Part shown: piece after piece, positions 8,889 through 17,805 of the stretch | Numbering within the stretch: position 1 is the first letter of the stretch | How the letters are laid out: each line of letters starts with the position of its first letter | Assembly (NCBI GenBank): GCA_002413785.1 | Contig: DHXR01000021.1 | Coordinates: 1-64,000 of the forward strand | Length of the DNA: 64,000 bases | Direction of reading: 5' to 3' | From: Mucilaginibacter sp. UBA5151 | Lineage (GTDB): Bacteria; Bacteroidota; Bacteroidia; Sphingobacteriales; Sphingobacteriaceae | The notes under the pieces: generated by a model | What the model was told of the DNA's origin: nothing | What the model saw: only the letters and a program-made list of their open reading frames with translations | Databases searched by the model: none | Made by a program: the position numbers and the translations under genes

Positions 8889-9027
8889 GTTGTTCTCCTG
8901 TTCTCTTTTTTATTCCCCGTTAACGGATTAAAAACTACACCATATTGTTACAAATACACTATTCCGTTTTCAAATGTAATTTTTACCTTAGCGAACCAAT
9001 TACAATTCTTAAAAAAAACAAATCTAA

Positions 9028-10563
9028 ATGAGCAAAAAGGTATTTCTCCTGTTTTTTTTTGTGTGCGCTGCAATTATGTTTTATCAAAAGGCATCAGCGC
9101 AGGATAGCTCCACAGGCATATTCGACGGTCAAAACGATATAGGCAAAGTTAAGCATGCCGGTAATGATACTTACGACAGCAAAACACAGGCTTACCAAAT
9201 ATCGGGTTCGGGTACAAATGTTTGGGCCATGCATGATGAATTTCATTTTGTGTGGAAAAAAATGACCGGCGATTTTATATTGCGTACCAATGCCGCCTTT
9301 ATTGGTAAAGGTGTTGAGGAGCACCGCAAAGTTGGCTGGATGGTGCGATCATCCCTTGATACCGGTTCAAAACATATCAGTGCCGTAATGCATGGCTCGG
9401 GGCTAACTTCCCTGCAGTTTCGCAGAACTACCGGCGGGGTTACAGAAGAGAAGAAATTTGACCTTACAGCAACTGACGAAGTTATCCAGCTGGAAAGAAA
9501 AGGTAATATCTATACCATGTCGGTGGCCCGCAAGGGAGATTTGCTGCTAAGCCAGGAGATCAGCGATTTGGATTTGGGCGATGACGTTTATGTGGGCCTG
9601 GTTATTTGCGCGCATAATCCTGATGTTGTAGAAAAGGCGGTATTTAATAATGTACGGATTGTTGTTCCGGCGCCTGTCAGCATGGTGCCTTACAAACAAT
9701 ATTTGGGAAGCGCAATTGAAATACTCGACCTTGAAACCCTGAACAGCAGAATCATTTACCAGTCGCCAAAATCAATACAGGCGCCAAACTGGATGAAGGA
9801 TGGGAAACATCTGCTTTATAACAGCGAGGGCCTGCTTTATACTTTCGACCTTAAAACAAATACGCCAACCGTTCTGAACACCGGATCGGCCACCCATAAT
9901 AATAACGACCATGTAATATCGTTCGATGGCAAATGGCTGGCCATCAGCAGCGCCGACAAAACAGGTGACTCTATGGGCTGGGCTTTACCCATTACCGGCG
10001 GCGAGCCACGCAGGCTTACGCCGGTTGGGCCATCGTACATGCATGGTTGGTCGCCTGATGGTAAATACATTGTTTTTTGCGGCGCCCGCAATAATGAGTA
10101 TGACGTTTACCGGATACCTTCTGCAGGCGGTCCCGAAGAAAGGCTGACCACCGCACCCGGCCTGGATGACGGCCCCGAATACTCGCCCGACGGGCAATAT
10201 ATTTATTTTAATTCGGTACGCAGCGGCTTAATGCAGGTTTGGCGCATGAAAGCCGATGGCAGCGAACAAACGCAGATCACCAATGATGACTATAACAACT
10301 GGTTCCCGCATGTATCCCCCGATGGCAAATGGATCGAATATATCAGCTTCCTGAAAAATGAAGTTGCTCCCGGCGACCATCCTTTTTATAAACACGTTTA
10401 TCTGAGGGTGATGCCGGTTGAGGGCGGCCCCTCAAAAGTTATTGCCTGCCTGTATGGCGGCCAGGGCACTATTAACACCCCTTCGTGGTCGCCGGACAGC
10501 AAACATATTGCCTTTGTTAGTAATTCATCTTTATTTTTTCCTATATTTCCAATCAATAAATAA
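9028..10563 (+). CDS. Secreted TolB-like beta-propeller (PD40) protein
   Basis: 511 aa with a Sec signal peptide (to about residue 24, ASAQ). Residues 30-210 form a beta-sandwich-like domain (DUF1349/laminin-G type, inferred from pattern), and residues about 225-505 carry repeated PD40/WD40-like blades, seen as SPDGKYIVFCG, SPDGQYIYFNS, SPDGKWIEYIS and SPDSKHIAFVS. Such periplasmic proteins bind or sense ligands and are common in Bacteroidota carbohydrate loci; no catalytic site is recognisable. It is followed after 11 bases by a sugar isomerase-like gene, so the two are likely one operon. Confidence 0.85.
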   Translation: MSKKVFLLFFFVCAAIMFYQKASAQDSSTGIFDGQNDIGKVKHAGNDTYDSKTQAYQISGSGTNVWAMHDEFHFVWKKMTGDFILRTNAAFIGKGVEEHRKVGWMVRSSLDTGSKHISAVMHGSGLTSLQFRRTTGGVTEEKKFDLTATDEVIQLERKGNIYTMSVARKGDLLLSQEISDLDLGDDVYVGLVICAHNPDVVEKAVFNNVRIVVPAPVSMVPYKQYLGSAIEILDLETLNSRIIYQSPKSIQAPNWMKDGKHLLYNSEGLLYTFDLKTNTPTVLNTGSATHNNNDHVISFDGKWLAISSADKTGDSMGWALPITGGEPRRLTPVGPSYMHGWSPDGKYIVFCGARNNEYDVYRIPSAGGPEERLTTAPGLDDGPEYSPDGQYIYFNSVRSGLMQVWRMKADGSEQTQITNDDYNNWFPHVSPDGKWIEYISFLKNEVAPGDHPFYKHVYLRVMPVEGGPSKVIACLYGGQGTINTPSWSPDSKHIAFVSNSSLFFPIFPINK

Positions 10564-10574
10564 TTTAAAAAACT

Positions 10575-11489
10575 ATGGACAGATCACGCCGTAAATTCAT
10601 TCAAACAAGCGCATTGGCCGTTGCCGGTGCTGCCTTATTGCCGGATATGTTATTCGCCAAACCAAAAAAAATAGAAAGGGTGGGGCTACAGCTTTATTCG
10701 GTACGCGACGCCATGCAGAAAGATCCTGCAGGTTCCCTTAAAAAGCTGGCCAATATGGGTTACATCCACGTGGAGCATGCCAATTATGTAAACAGGAAGT
10801 TTTACGGTTACAGCGCCAAAGAGTTTAAAAAGCTATTGGCTGATACCGGCTTACAAATGCCAAGCGGGCATACCGTAATGGTAGCCGAAGATTGGGACAA
10901 TACCAAAAATGATTTTACGGATAAATGGAAATATACCATTGAGGATGCCGCCGAGGTTGGCCAGCGCTATGTAATAAGTCCATGGCTTGATGAAAAGCTG
11001 CGTACCGATATGGACGCCCTCAAACGCTTTATGACCCAGTTTAACAAATGCGGCGAATTGTGTAAAGCTAACGGATTAACTTTCGGTTATCATAACCATA
11101 ACTTTGAGTTTAAGACGAAAATAGGCGATGTTGATCTGTACGATTATATCCTCGCCAATACCGATGCGACTTTGGTGGCGCAGCAAATAGATATCGGCAA
11201 TATGCTGGGTGCAGGTGGGGTTGCTTCAGACCTGCTGAAAAAATATCCCGGCCGTTTTGAGCTGATGCATGTGAAAGATGAAATAAAAAGTGCTACAGGG
11301 CAGGGCATGGACGGATATGACAGCACCATCCTCGCGCAGGGAGTAATGCCGGTGAAGGAGATAGTTAAAGAAGCAAGAAAAATAGGCGGTACTTCGCAGT
11401 TTATCATTGAGCAGGAATCATACCAGGGCAAAGATCCCTTTGATTGTGTAAAAATTGACTTACAAATCATGAAAAAGTGGGGATTTTGA
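10575..11489 (+). CDS. Tat-exported sugar phosphate isomerase/epimerase-like TIM barrel
   Basis: 304 aa. A twin-arginine signal (DRSRRKFIQTSALAVAG) is followed by an AP-endonuclease-2/xylose-isomerase-like TIM barrel. Visible landmarks are VGLQLYSVRD at the first strand, YHNHNFEF in the middle, VAQQIDIGN and HVKDE for metal ligands, and IIEQESY near the end. The family interconverts keto sugars or dehydrates 3-keto sugars; the substrate is not readable. Export fits the periplasmic oxidation genes downstream. Confidence 0.88.
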   Translation: MDRSRRKFIQTSALAVAGAALLPDMLFAKPKKIERVGLQLYSVRDAMQKDPAGSLKKLANMGYIHVEHANYVNRKFYGYSAKEFKKLLADTGLQMPSGHTVMVAEDWDNTKNDFTDKWKYTIEDAAEVGQRYVISPWLDEKLRTDMDALKRFMTQFNKCGELCKANGLTFGYHNHNFEFKTKIGDVDLYDYILANTDATLVAQQIDIGNMLGAGGVASDLLKKYPGRFELMHVKDEIKSATGQGMDGYDSTILAQGVMPVKEIVKEARKIGGTSQFIIEQESYQGKDPFDCVKIDLQIMKKWGF

Positions 11490-11679
11490 TGATTTTATTT
11501 TAACTTAACACGCTCAAATTAACCATAAGTTTAAAAAGAAATCCTTGTTTTAGGTTTTGAAATGATAATAGACAATTAATAAATAAATTTAAAATGTCTT
11601 CAACTTATTTCAACCCGGTTCAATTTTGGCTAACAATTGTTAATTATATTTAATCTTATTAAAACAAAATAATTCTTAA

Positions 11680-12273
11680 ATGAACAGGCGTACAGTAATA
11701 AAAAATCTGGCTTTGGTTTTGAGCGGCGCGGTGTTGTTGCCTTCATGCCTGCATTCTGATGGTGCAACTTTCATTCAGCTCAAACACATCCAGCTGAATG
11801 CCGGCCAGGAAAAATTAATCGGGGATATATGTGAAACCATCATCCCAAAAACAGCCACCCCGGGAGCAAAGGACCTGAAACTGCCTGCTTTTGTTTTAAA
11901 AATGCTGGATGACTGTTACAATAAGAAAGACCAGGAGGCATTTTTGGCAGGTTTGGTTAAGTTTACAGATATGGTGAAAGCCAAATATAACAGTTCATTC
12001 AGTGATCTCAGCGTTAAGGACCGGGAAGCAGTATTAGCAGGCATTGAGAATAGTGCAAAGCCGGATAATGGTGCGAAGGCGCCTGCGCGCAGGCGCCGCC
12101 CTCAAAAGCACCTGCAGGATGACCCGCTGATGGCATTTTATTGGGACATTAAACAGCAAACTATTTTTGCCTATACCACTTCACAATATTTCATGACCAA
12201 ACTTGTTTTTTATGATATGGTACCCGGCCGGTACATTGTACATTATCCGGTTAGTAAATTAAAGCTCGCTTAA
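11680..12273 (+). CDS. Gluconate 2-dehydrogenase subunit 3 family protein, first copy
   Basis: 197 aa. The Tat-like start (MNRRTVIKNLALVLSGAVL) leads to LPSC, a lipobox, so the mature protein may be a lipoprotein. The signature ICETIIPKTATPGAKD and the DDCY segment define the subunit 3 family, the small Tat-carrying partner of periplasmic FAD dehydrogenases (gluconate 2-dehydrogenase, glucoside 3-dehydrogenase). The GMC flavoprotein begins 4 bases after its stop, so the pair is co-expressed and probably exported together, this subunit providing the signal. It is more diverged than the copies at 19371 and 20107. Confidence 0.88.
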   Translation: MNRRTVIKNLALVLSGAVLLPSCLHSDGATFIQLKHIQLNAGQEKLIGDICETIIPKTATPGAKDLKLPAFVLKMLDDCYNKKDQEAFLAGLVKFTDMVKAKYNSSFSDLSVKDREAVLAGIENSAKPDNGAKAPARRRRPQKHLQDDPLMAFYWDIKQQTIFAYTTSQYFMTKLVFYDMVPGRYIVHYPVSKLKLA

Positions 12274-12276
12274 AAT

Positions 12277-13992
12277 ATGGCAAACTTAAATATCGACAGC
12301 GTTAAAGCACGCACATTTGATACTATTGTAATAGGATCGGGGATAAGCGGCGGCTGGGCGGCTAAGGAACTTACCGGGCATGGTTTAAAAACGCTCGTAC
12401 TTGAGCGTGGCCGCGATGTAAAACATATCAAAGATTATCCTACAACAAATAAGTTCCCCTGGGAATTTGAGCATCACGGGCAATTACCCGCAGTCGTTAC
12501 AGAGGCAAACCCGATAGCAAGCCGGTGTTATGCCTTTGGTGAGGATTCGGCTCACTTTTTTGTGAAAGATAATGAGCACCCCTATGTTCAGGAAAAACCG
12601 TTCGACTGGATCCGCGGTTACCAGGTGGGCGGTAAATCATTGCTTTGGGCCCGGCAAACCCAACGCTGGAGCGATTTTGATTTTGAGGGCCCTGCAAGGG
12701 ACGGCTTCGCAGTCGACTGGCCTATCAGGTATAAGGATATTGCGCCCTGGTATAGTTATGTTGAGAAATTTGCAGGTATAGCGGGCAATAAAGACGGTAT
12801 CCCCGAATTGCCCGATGGCGAGTTTTTGCCGGGCTACCCTTTAAACGATGTGGAAGAATATTTTGCTGCTCATTTAAAAACGAATTATAAAAACAGGCAT
12901 GTCATCAGCGCGCGCTGTGCCCACTTGTCAAAACCAAATCAGATTCATCTGGACCAGGGGCGCGGGCAGTGCCAAAACCGTGATTTGTGCCAGCGGGGAT
13001 GCCCTTTCGGCGGTTATTTCAGCAGCAATGCCTCCACTATTCCATGGGCCGAACGCTCGGGGAATATGACTTTACGGCCATTTTCGGTGGTTGAATCAAT
13101 TATTTACGATGAAAAACTGAACAAAGCAACCGGGGTGCGGATTGTTGACACCAATACAAAAGAAACTATTGAATATTTTGCCCGCATCATCTTTGTTAAT
13201 GCGGCGGCCATAAATACCAACCTGGTATTATTAAATTCCAAATCAAACCGTTTCCCCAATGGTTTAGGTAATGATAGCGGGGTTTTAGGTAAATACATTG
13301 CCTTCCATAATTATTCGGCGCATATAGGGGCCGAATACGACGGACTGAAAGAATGGACCGTTGACGGTCGTTCACCAACAGGCGGTTATATACCGCGGTT
13401 CAGGAATGTTTATAAACAGGAAACAGATTTTCTGCGTGGCTATGCCTGCGGCTTCAGCGCCTATCGCTTCCAGCAGCATAAATACGAAGGTGTTGGCAGC
13501 AGTTTAAAAGAAGGCCTGGTTAAAGGAGATCTTAGTCCATGGTATGTTGGCTCACACATGATGGGCGAAACTATCCCTAAAGAAAGCAACCACGTAAGCC
13601 TTGACCCCAAACTTAAAGACAACTGGGGCGTGCCATTATTGAAAATTTCTGTTGATTATGATGATAACGATGAAAAGATGAAGAAGGATTATATAGAACA
13701 ACTTACCGAAATGTTTACTTCGGCAGGCTTTAAAAATATCCAGCCTTCAACCAATCACCAGGCGCCGGGTTTGGATATTCACGAAATGGGTGGTGCGCGG
13801 ATGGGTAACGATCCGAAAACGTCTATCCTCAATAAGTGGAACCAGGTACATGCCTGCAAAAATGTTTTTGTAACCGATGGTGCCTGCATGACTTCAACAT
13901 CATGTCAAAACCCGTCGCTTACCTATATGGCTATAACCGCAAGAGCTGCTGATTATGCGGTTAGTGAAATGAAGAAGGGGAATTTGGGTTAG
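12277..13992 (+). CDS. GMC-family FAD sugar dehydrogenase, catalytic subunit (copy 1)
   Basis: 571 aa. The dinucleotide motif GSGISGGWAAKEL near residue 20 binds FAD. Cysteines C232, C238 and C242 (in CQNRDLC and QRGCPFGG) match the 3Fe-4S cysteines of FAD-dependent glucose and glucoside dehydrogenases. The C-terminal block with HEMGGARMG, VTDGACM and CQNPSLTYM supplies the catalytic His and Asn. There is no signal peptide; export is expected through the Tat signal on the preceding subunit 3. Probable reaction: oxidation of a sugar hydroxyl (C3 of glycosides in this family) with electrons passed to cytochrome c. Confidence 0.9.
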   Translation: MANLNIDSVKARTFDTIVIGSGISGGWAAKELTGHGLKTLVLERGRDVKHIKDYPTTNKFPWEFEHHGQLPAVVTEANPIASRCYAFGEDSAHFFVKDNEHPYVQEKPFDWIRGYQVGGKSLLWARQTQRWSDFDFEGPARDGFAVDWPIRYKDIAPWYSYVEKFAGIAGNKDGIPELPDGEFLPGYPLNDVEEYFAAHLKTNYKNRHVISARCAHLSKPNQIHLDQGRGQCQNRDLCQRGCPFGGYFSSNASTIPWAERSGNMTLRPFSVVESIIYDEKLNKATGVRIVDTNTKETIEYFARIIFVNAAAINTNLVLLNSKSNRFPNGLGNDSGVLGKYIAFHNYSAHIGAEYDGLKEWTVDGRSPTGGYIPRFRNVYKQETDFLRGYACGFSAYRFQQHKYEGVGSSLKEGLVKGDLSPWYVGSHMMGETIPKESNHVSLDPKLKDNWGVPLLKISVDYDDNDEKMKKDYIEQLTEMFTSAGFKNIQPSTNHQAPGLDIHEMGGARMGNDPKTSILNKWNQVHACKNVFVTDGACMTSTSCQNPSLTYMAITARAADYAVSEMKKGNLG

Positions 13993-14000
13993 TGATTAGA

Positions 14001-14067
14001 GGTTAGAGACTGGAGATTAGTTGTAAGACACATAATGGCAACTAATCTCTATCCACAAATCTGTAAC
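14001..14067. repeat. Inverted short-unit repeat between GMC genes
   Basis: GAGATTAGTTG (14013-14023) pairs perfectly with CAACTAATCTC (14039-14049), and the outer GGTTA and TAACC ends also match. Units of roughly 8-9 bases (GATTAGAG, GTTAGAGA, GAGATTAG) repeat with changes. It has the same design as the other inverted iterons of this cluster. Confidence 0.7.
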
Positions 14068-14185
14068 CACCAAACATCAATTTGTTAAAAAAACACAATG
14101 AAATGTTTGTTCAGTAATAATTTGTTTATACATTAGTCGGAGTAACCAATTTTTATAAATTAATTTAACCATTTAAAATTATAGT

Positions 14186-15865
14186 ATGTCTGCAAACACG
14201 TATGACGCGATCGTCATTGGTTCGGGGATTTCGGGCGGATGGGCCGCTAAAGAATTGACTGAAAAGGGTTTAAAAACCATAATGCTGGAGCGGGGCCGTA
14301 ACATCGAACACGTTAAAGATTATGTAAACGCTACCAAGGATCCCTGGCAATTTGAGCATAGAGGCGGACGTACGCAGGAAATGATCAAAGATTATCCGGT
14401 GCTGAAACGCGATTACCCCCTAAACGAAACAAACCTTGATTATTGGGCAAGTGATAAAGATAGCCCCTATGTAGAAGTGAAACGTTTTGATTGGTTTAGA
14501 GGATACCATGTCGGCGGCCGTTCTTTAACGTGGGGCAGGCAATCATACCGTTGGGCCGATTTTAATTTTGAAGAAAACGCCAAAGATGGCATAGCCGTTG
14601 ATTGGCCTATACGTTATAAAGACCTGGATCCATGGTATGGCTATGTTGAAAAATTTGCCGGTATTTCAGGTAATAAAGACGGGCTGCCGGTTCTTCCGGA
14701 TGGTGATTTTATGCCGCCGATGGAAATGAACTGCGTGGAAAAAGATGTAGCCGGGAGGTTTAAAGATTATTATAAACAAGCAAGGTCACTTATTATCGGT
14801 CGGACAGCCAATATCACGGTACCGCATTATGCCCGCACCAATTGCCAGTACCGTAATAAATGCTGGTTAGGTTGCCCATTTGGCGCCTACTTCAGCACGC
14901 AATCATCTACCTTGCCGGCGGCCGTGGCTACCGGAAATTTAACAGTTCGCCCATGGTCTATTGTTACAAAAATTCTTTATGATAAAGATACCAAAAAGGC
15001 AAAAGGTGTTGAAGTGCTTGATGCGGAGACAAACCAAACCTATGAATATTTTGCAAAGATCGTTTTCGTTAACGCCTCGGCATTTAACAGCACCTGGATC
15101 TTAATGAATTCGGCAACCGATATCTGGCCTGATGGACTTGGCAGCAGCGGCGGGGAACTGGGCCATAATGTGATGGACCATCACCTGGGTGTAGGCGCTT
15201 CGGGTACTGTTGAAGGATTTGAAGACAGGTATTATTTTGGCCGCAGGGCCAATGGGATCTATATTCCGCGGTACAGGAACCTCGGCGGGGATAAACGCGA
15301 ATATTTACGCGGTTTTGGTTACCAGGGGAGTGGTAGTCGAGAAGGTTGGAGCAGCGGCATTGCCGAATTAGGTGTAGGCGGCGCATTTAAAGACGCCATT
15401 ACCGAGCCGGGTAAATGGACCATGGGCATCGGCGGTTTTGGTGAAACATTGCCCTATCATGAAAACAAAATAACCCTTGATAAAACTGTTAAAGATAAAT
15501 GGGGATTACCGGTGCTTTCATTTGACGCCGAAATTAAGGACAACGAAAAGAAGATGCGCCTTGACATGGAAAATGATGCAAAAGAAATGCTGGAAGCCGC
15601 AGGGGTGAAAAATGTGAAAACCCACAGCAGCAATCCTTTCCTTGGCAGAGGTATCCACGAAATGGGTACCGCGCGTATGGGCAGGGATCCGAAAACATCG
15701 GTATTGAATGGATGGAACCAGGTTTGGGATGCGCAAAACGTATTTGTAACCGATGGTGCCTGCATGACTTCTGCCGCTTGTCAAAATCCTTCATTAACCT
15801 ACATGGCATTAACTGCAAGAGCAGCTGATCATGCCGTTAGTGAATTGAAAAAGGGGAACATTTAG
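14186..15865 (+). CDS. GMC-family FAD sugar dehydrogenase, catalytic subunit (copy 2)
   Basis: 559 aa. FAD motif GSGISGGWAAKEL lies at about residues 12-24. Cysteines C220, C226 and C230 (CQYRNKCWLGC) are the expected 3Fe-4S ligands, and HEMGTARMG with the CQNPSLTYM segment forms the active site. The next gene is about 90% identical over its full length, a tandem duplication. It has no signal peptide and needs a Tat-carrying subunit 3, as at 19371 or 20107. Substrate is probably a glycoside or polyol. Confidence 0.9.
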   Translation: MSANTYDAIVIGSGISGGWAAKELTEKGLKTIMLERGRNIEHVKDYVNATKDPWQFEHRGGRTQEMIKDYPVLKRDYPLNETNLDYWASDKDSPYVEVKRFDWFRGYHVGGRSLTWGRQSYRWADFNFEENAKDGIAVDWPIRYKDLDPWYGYVEKFAGISGNKDGLPVLPDGDFMPPMEMNCVEKDVAGRFKDYYKQARSLIIGRTANITVPHYARTNCQYRNKCWLGCPFGAYFSTQSSTLPAAVATGNLTVRPWSIVTKILYDKDTKKAKGVEVLDAETNQTYEYFAKIVFVNASAFNSTWILMNSATDIWPDGLGSSGGELGHNVMDHHLGVGASGTVEGFEDRYYFGRRANGIYIPRYRNLGGDKREYLRGFGYQGSGSREGWSSGIAELGVGGAFKDAITEPGKWTMGIGGFGETLPYHENKITLDKTVKDKWGLPVLSFDAEIKDNEKKMRLDMENDAKEMLEAAGVKNVKTHSSNPFLGRGIHEMGTARMGRDPKTSVLNGWNQVWDAQNVFVTDGACMTSAACQNPSLTYMALTARAADHAVSELKKGNI

Positions 15866-15961
15866 TTTGCAGGGGGGGCCGGTTTGCTTTAAGAAAGATG
15901 TAGTTTATAAAAACAACTGCCAACTACAAAGCGCCAAATCCAGCTGCAAACTGCCAACTGA
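15864..15961. repeat. Short-unit inverted repeat between the twin GMC genes
   Basis: AGTTTGCAG (15864-15872) pairs with CTGCAAACT (15944-15952), and the unit CAACTGCCAACT/CAAACTGCCAACT occurs twice (from 15914 and 15947). The frame of the downstream gene stays open across it, but the region is repeat and not coding. Confidence 0.55.
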
Positions 15962-15986
15962 TTTTATAAATCTATTATTAAAATAT

Positions 15987-17666
15987 ATGTCTGCAAACAA
16001 TTATGACGCGATTGTCATTGGTTCAGGGATTTCGGGCGGGTGGGCTGCGAAGGAACTTACGCAAAAGGGGCTGAAAACTATCATGCTGGAGCGGGGCCGA
16101 AACATTGAACACATTAAGGATTACGTGAATGCTACTAAAAATCCCTGGGAATTTCCCCACAGGGGCGGGCGCACACAGCAAATGATCAAGGACTATCCCG
16201 TATTAAAGCGCGATTATCCGCTTAATGAAACTAATCTTGATTATTGGGCAAGCGATAAGGATAGCCCTTACACCGAGGTCAAACGATTCGACTGGTTCAG
16301 GGGATACCATGTTGGAGGCCGCTCGTTGATGTGGAGCAGGCAATCATACCGTTGGGCAGATTTCAATTTTGAAGAAAATGCTAAGGACGGTATTGGTGTT
16401 GATTGGCCAATCCGATATAAAGACCTTGAACCGTGGTATGGTTATGTAGAAAAATTTGCAGGAATATCAGGCAATAAGGACGGACTATCTGTACTTCCCG
16501 ATGGTGAGTTTATGCCGCCAATGGAAATGAATTGTGTGGAAAAAGATGTTGCCGCCCGTTTTAACGAGCATTATAAAGAAGCACGGTCTTTTATTATTGG
16601 CCGTACTGCCAATATCACAGTGCCGCATTATGCCCGCACCAATTGCCAGTACCGTGATAAATGCTGGTTGGGTTGTCCGTTTGGCGCGTATTTCAGTACA
16701 CAATCTTCTACTTTGCCGGCGGCGGTAGCTACAGGTAATTTAACGCTCCGCCCCTGGTCAATAGTAACCAAAATATTGTATGATAAGGATACTAAAAAGG
16801 CAAAAGGGGTGGAGGTGCTGGATGCTGAAACAAACCAGACCTATGAGTATTTTGCAAAAATAGTTTTCGTTAATGCATCAACATTCAACAGCGCCTGGAT
16901 ATTAATGAATTCGGCGACTGATATCTGGCCTGATGGCCTGGGCAGCAGTAGCGGCGAATTAGGCCATAATGTAATGGACCACCATTTAGGTGTGGGTGCC
17001 AGCGGGACTGTGGAAGGTTTTCAAGACAAATATTACTTTGGCCGCAGGGCAAATGGTATTTACGTTCCGAGATACCGGAATCTGAATGGTGAAAAACGTG
17101 ATTATATACGCGGTTTTGGTTACCAGGGCGGTGGGGGACGTGAAGGCTGGAGCAGGGACATTGGAGAAATGAATATTGGCGGCGGCTTTAAAGATGCTTT
17201 GACAGAGCCAGGAAAATGGTCAATGGGTATTGGCGGTTTTGGAGAAACATTGCCTTATCATGAAAACAAAATAACGCTTGATAAAACTAAGAAAGATAAA
17301 TGGGGATTGCCTGTTTTAGCGTTTGACGCTGAAATTAAAGACAACGAAAAGAAAATGCGGATAGATATGGAGAATGACGCCAGGGAAATGCTGGAAGCTG
17401 CAGGTGTAAAAAATGTGCAAACTTACAGCGGGGATCCATTCCTTGGAAGAGGTATACACGAAATGGGTACAGCACGTATGGGCCGCGATCCCAAAACATC
17501 AGTTTTAAACGGATGGAACCAGGTTTGGGACGCCAAAAACGTATTTGTAACCGATGGGGCCTGCATGACATCAACAGCCTGTCAGAATCCATCACTAACT
17601 TATATGGCGATGACTGCACGTGCTGCAAACCATGCGGTTGAGGAGCTGAAGAAAGGGAATATATAG
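15987..17666 (+). CDS. GMC-family FAD sugar dehydrogenase, catalytic subunit (copy 3)
   Basis: 559 aa from the ATG at 15987 (MSANNYDAIVIG), aligning end to end with the upstream copy (MSANTYDAIVIG). The frame extends 40 codons further upstream, but that part is repeat sequence and has no counterpart in the paralogue. FAD motif, Cys triad (CQYRDKCWLGC) and C-terminal active-site block are all intact. Synonymous differences are many, so the duplication is not recent. Retention of two near-identical proteins suggests different partners or substrates. Confidence 0.9.
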   Translation: MSANNYDAIVIGSGISGGWAAKELTQKGLKTIMLERGRNIEHIKDYVNATKNPWEFPHRGGRTQQMIKDYPVLKRDYPLNETNLDYWASDKDSPYTEVKRFDWFRGYHVGGRSLMWSRQSYRWADFNFEENAKDGIGVDWPIRYKDLEPWYGYVEKFAGISGNKDGLSVLPDGEFMPPMEMNCVEKDVAARFNEHYKEARSFIIGRTANITVPHYARTNCQYRDKCWLGCPFGAYFSTQSSTLPAAVATGNLTLRPWSIVTKILYDKDTKKAKGVEVLDAETNQTYEYFAKIVFVNASTFNSAWILMNSATDIWPDGLGSSSGELGHNVMDHHLGVGASGTVEGFQDKYYFGRRANGIYVPRYRNLNGEKRDYIRGFGYQGGGGREGWSRDIGEMNIGGGFKDALTEPGKWSMGIGGFGETLPYHENKITLDKTKKDKWGLPVLAFDAEIKDNEKKMRIDMENDAREMLEAAGVKNVQTYSGDPFLGRGIHEMGTARMGRDPKTSVLNGWNQVWDAKNVFVTDGACMTSTACQNPSLTYMAMTARAANHAVEELKKGNI

Positions 17667-17669
17667 TTG

Positions 17670-17754
17670 GCCTCACCCAACCCTCTCCAAAGGAGAGGAC
17701 TTTAACATCGCGCTTTTTTTAAGCCCTCTCCTTTGGAGAGGATTTAGGTGAGGC
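17670..17754. repeat. CCTCTCCAAAGGAGAGG palindromic repeat, intergenic copy
   Basis: Left arm GCCTCACCCAACCCTCTCC... with AAGGAGAGGACTT, loop around ACATCGCGC, right arm AAGCCCTCTCCTTTGG... ending GGTGAGGC at 17754. This is the same element that is inserted in a coding region at 4775-4912 and lies between hyp genes at 38983-39094. It may also act as a terminator between operons. Confidence 0.88.
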
Positions 17755-17805
17755 TAATGAAGAATTAAAAAAGTATAATACCTAAATGTTTTGAAAGTAT
17801 AAACC

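Noticed and set aside
15867..15986. 40-residue N-terminal extension of the third GMC protein
   Set aside because: The extension is repeat DNA, has no counterpart in the 90% identical paralogue, and the ATG at 15987 matches the paralogue start.
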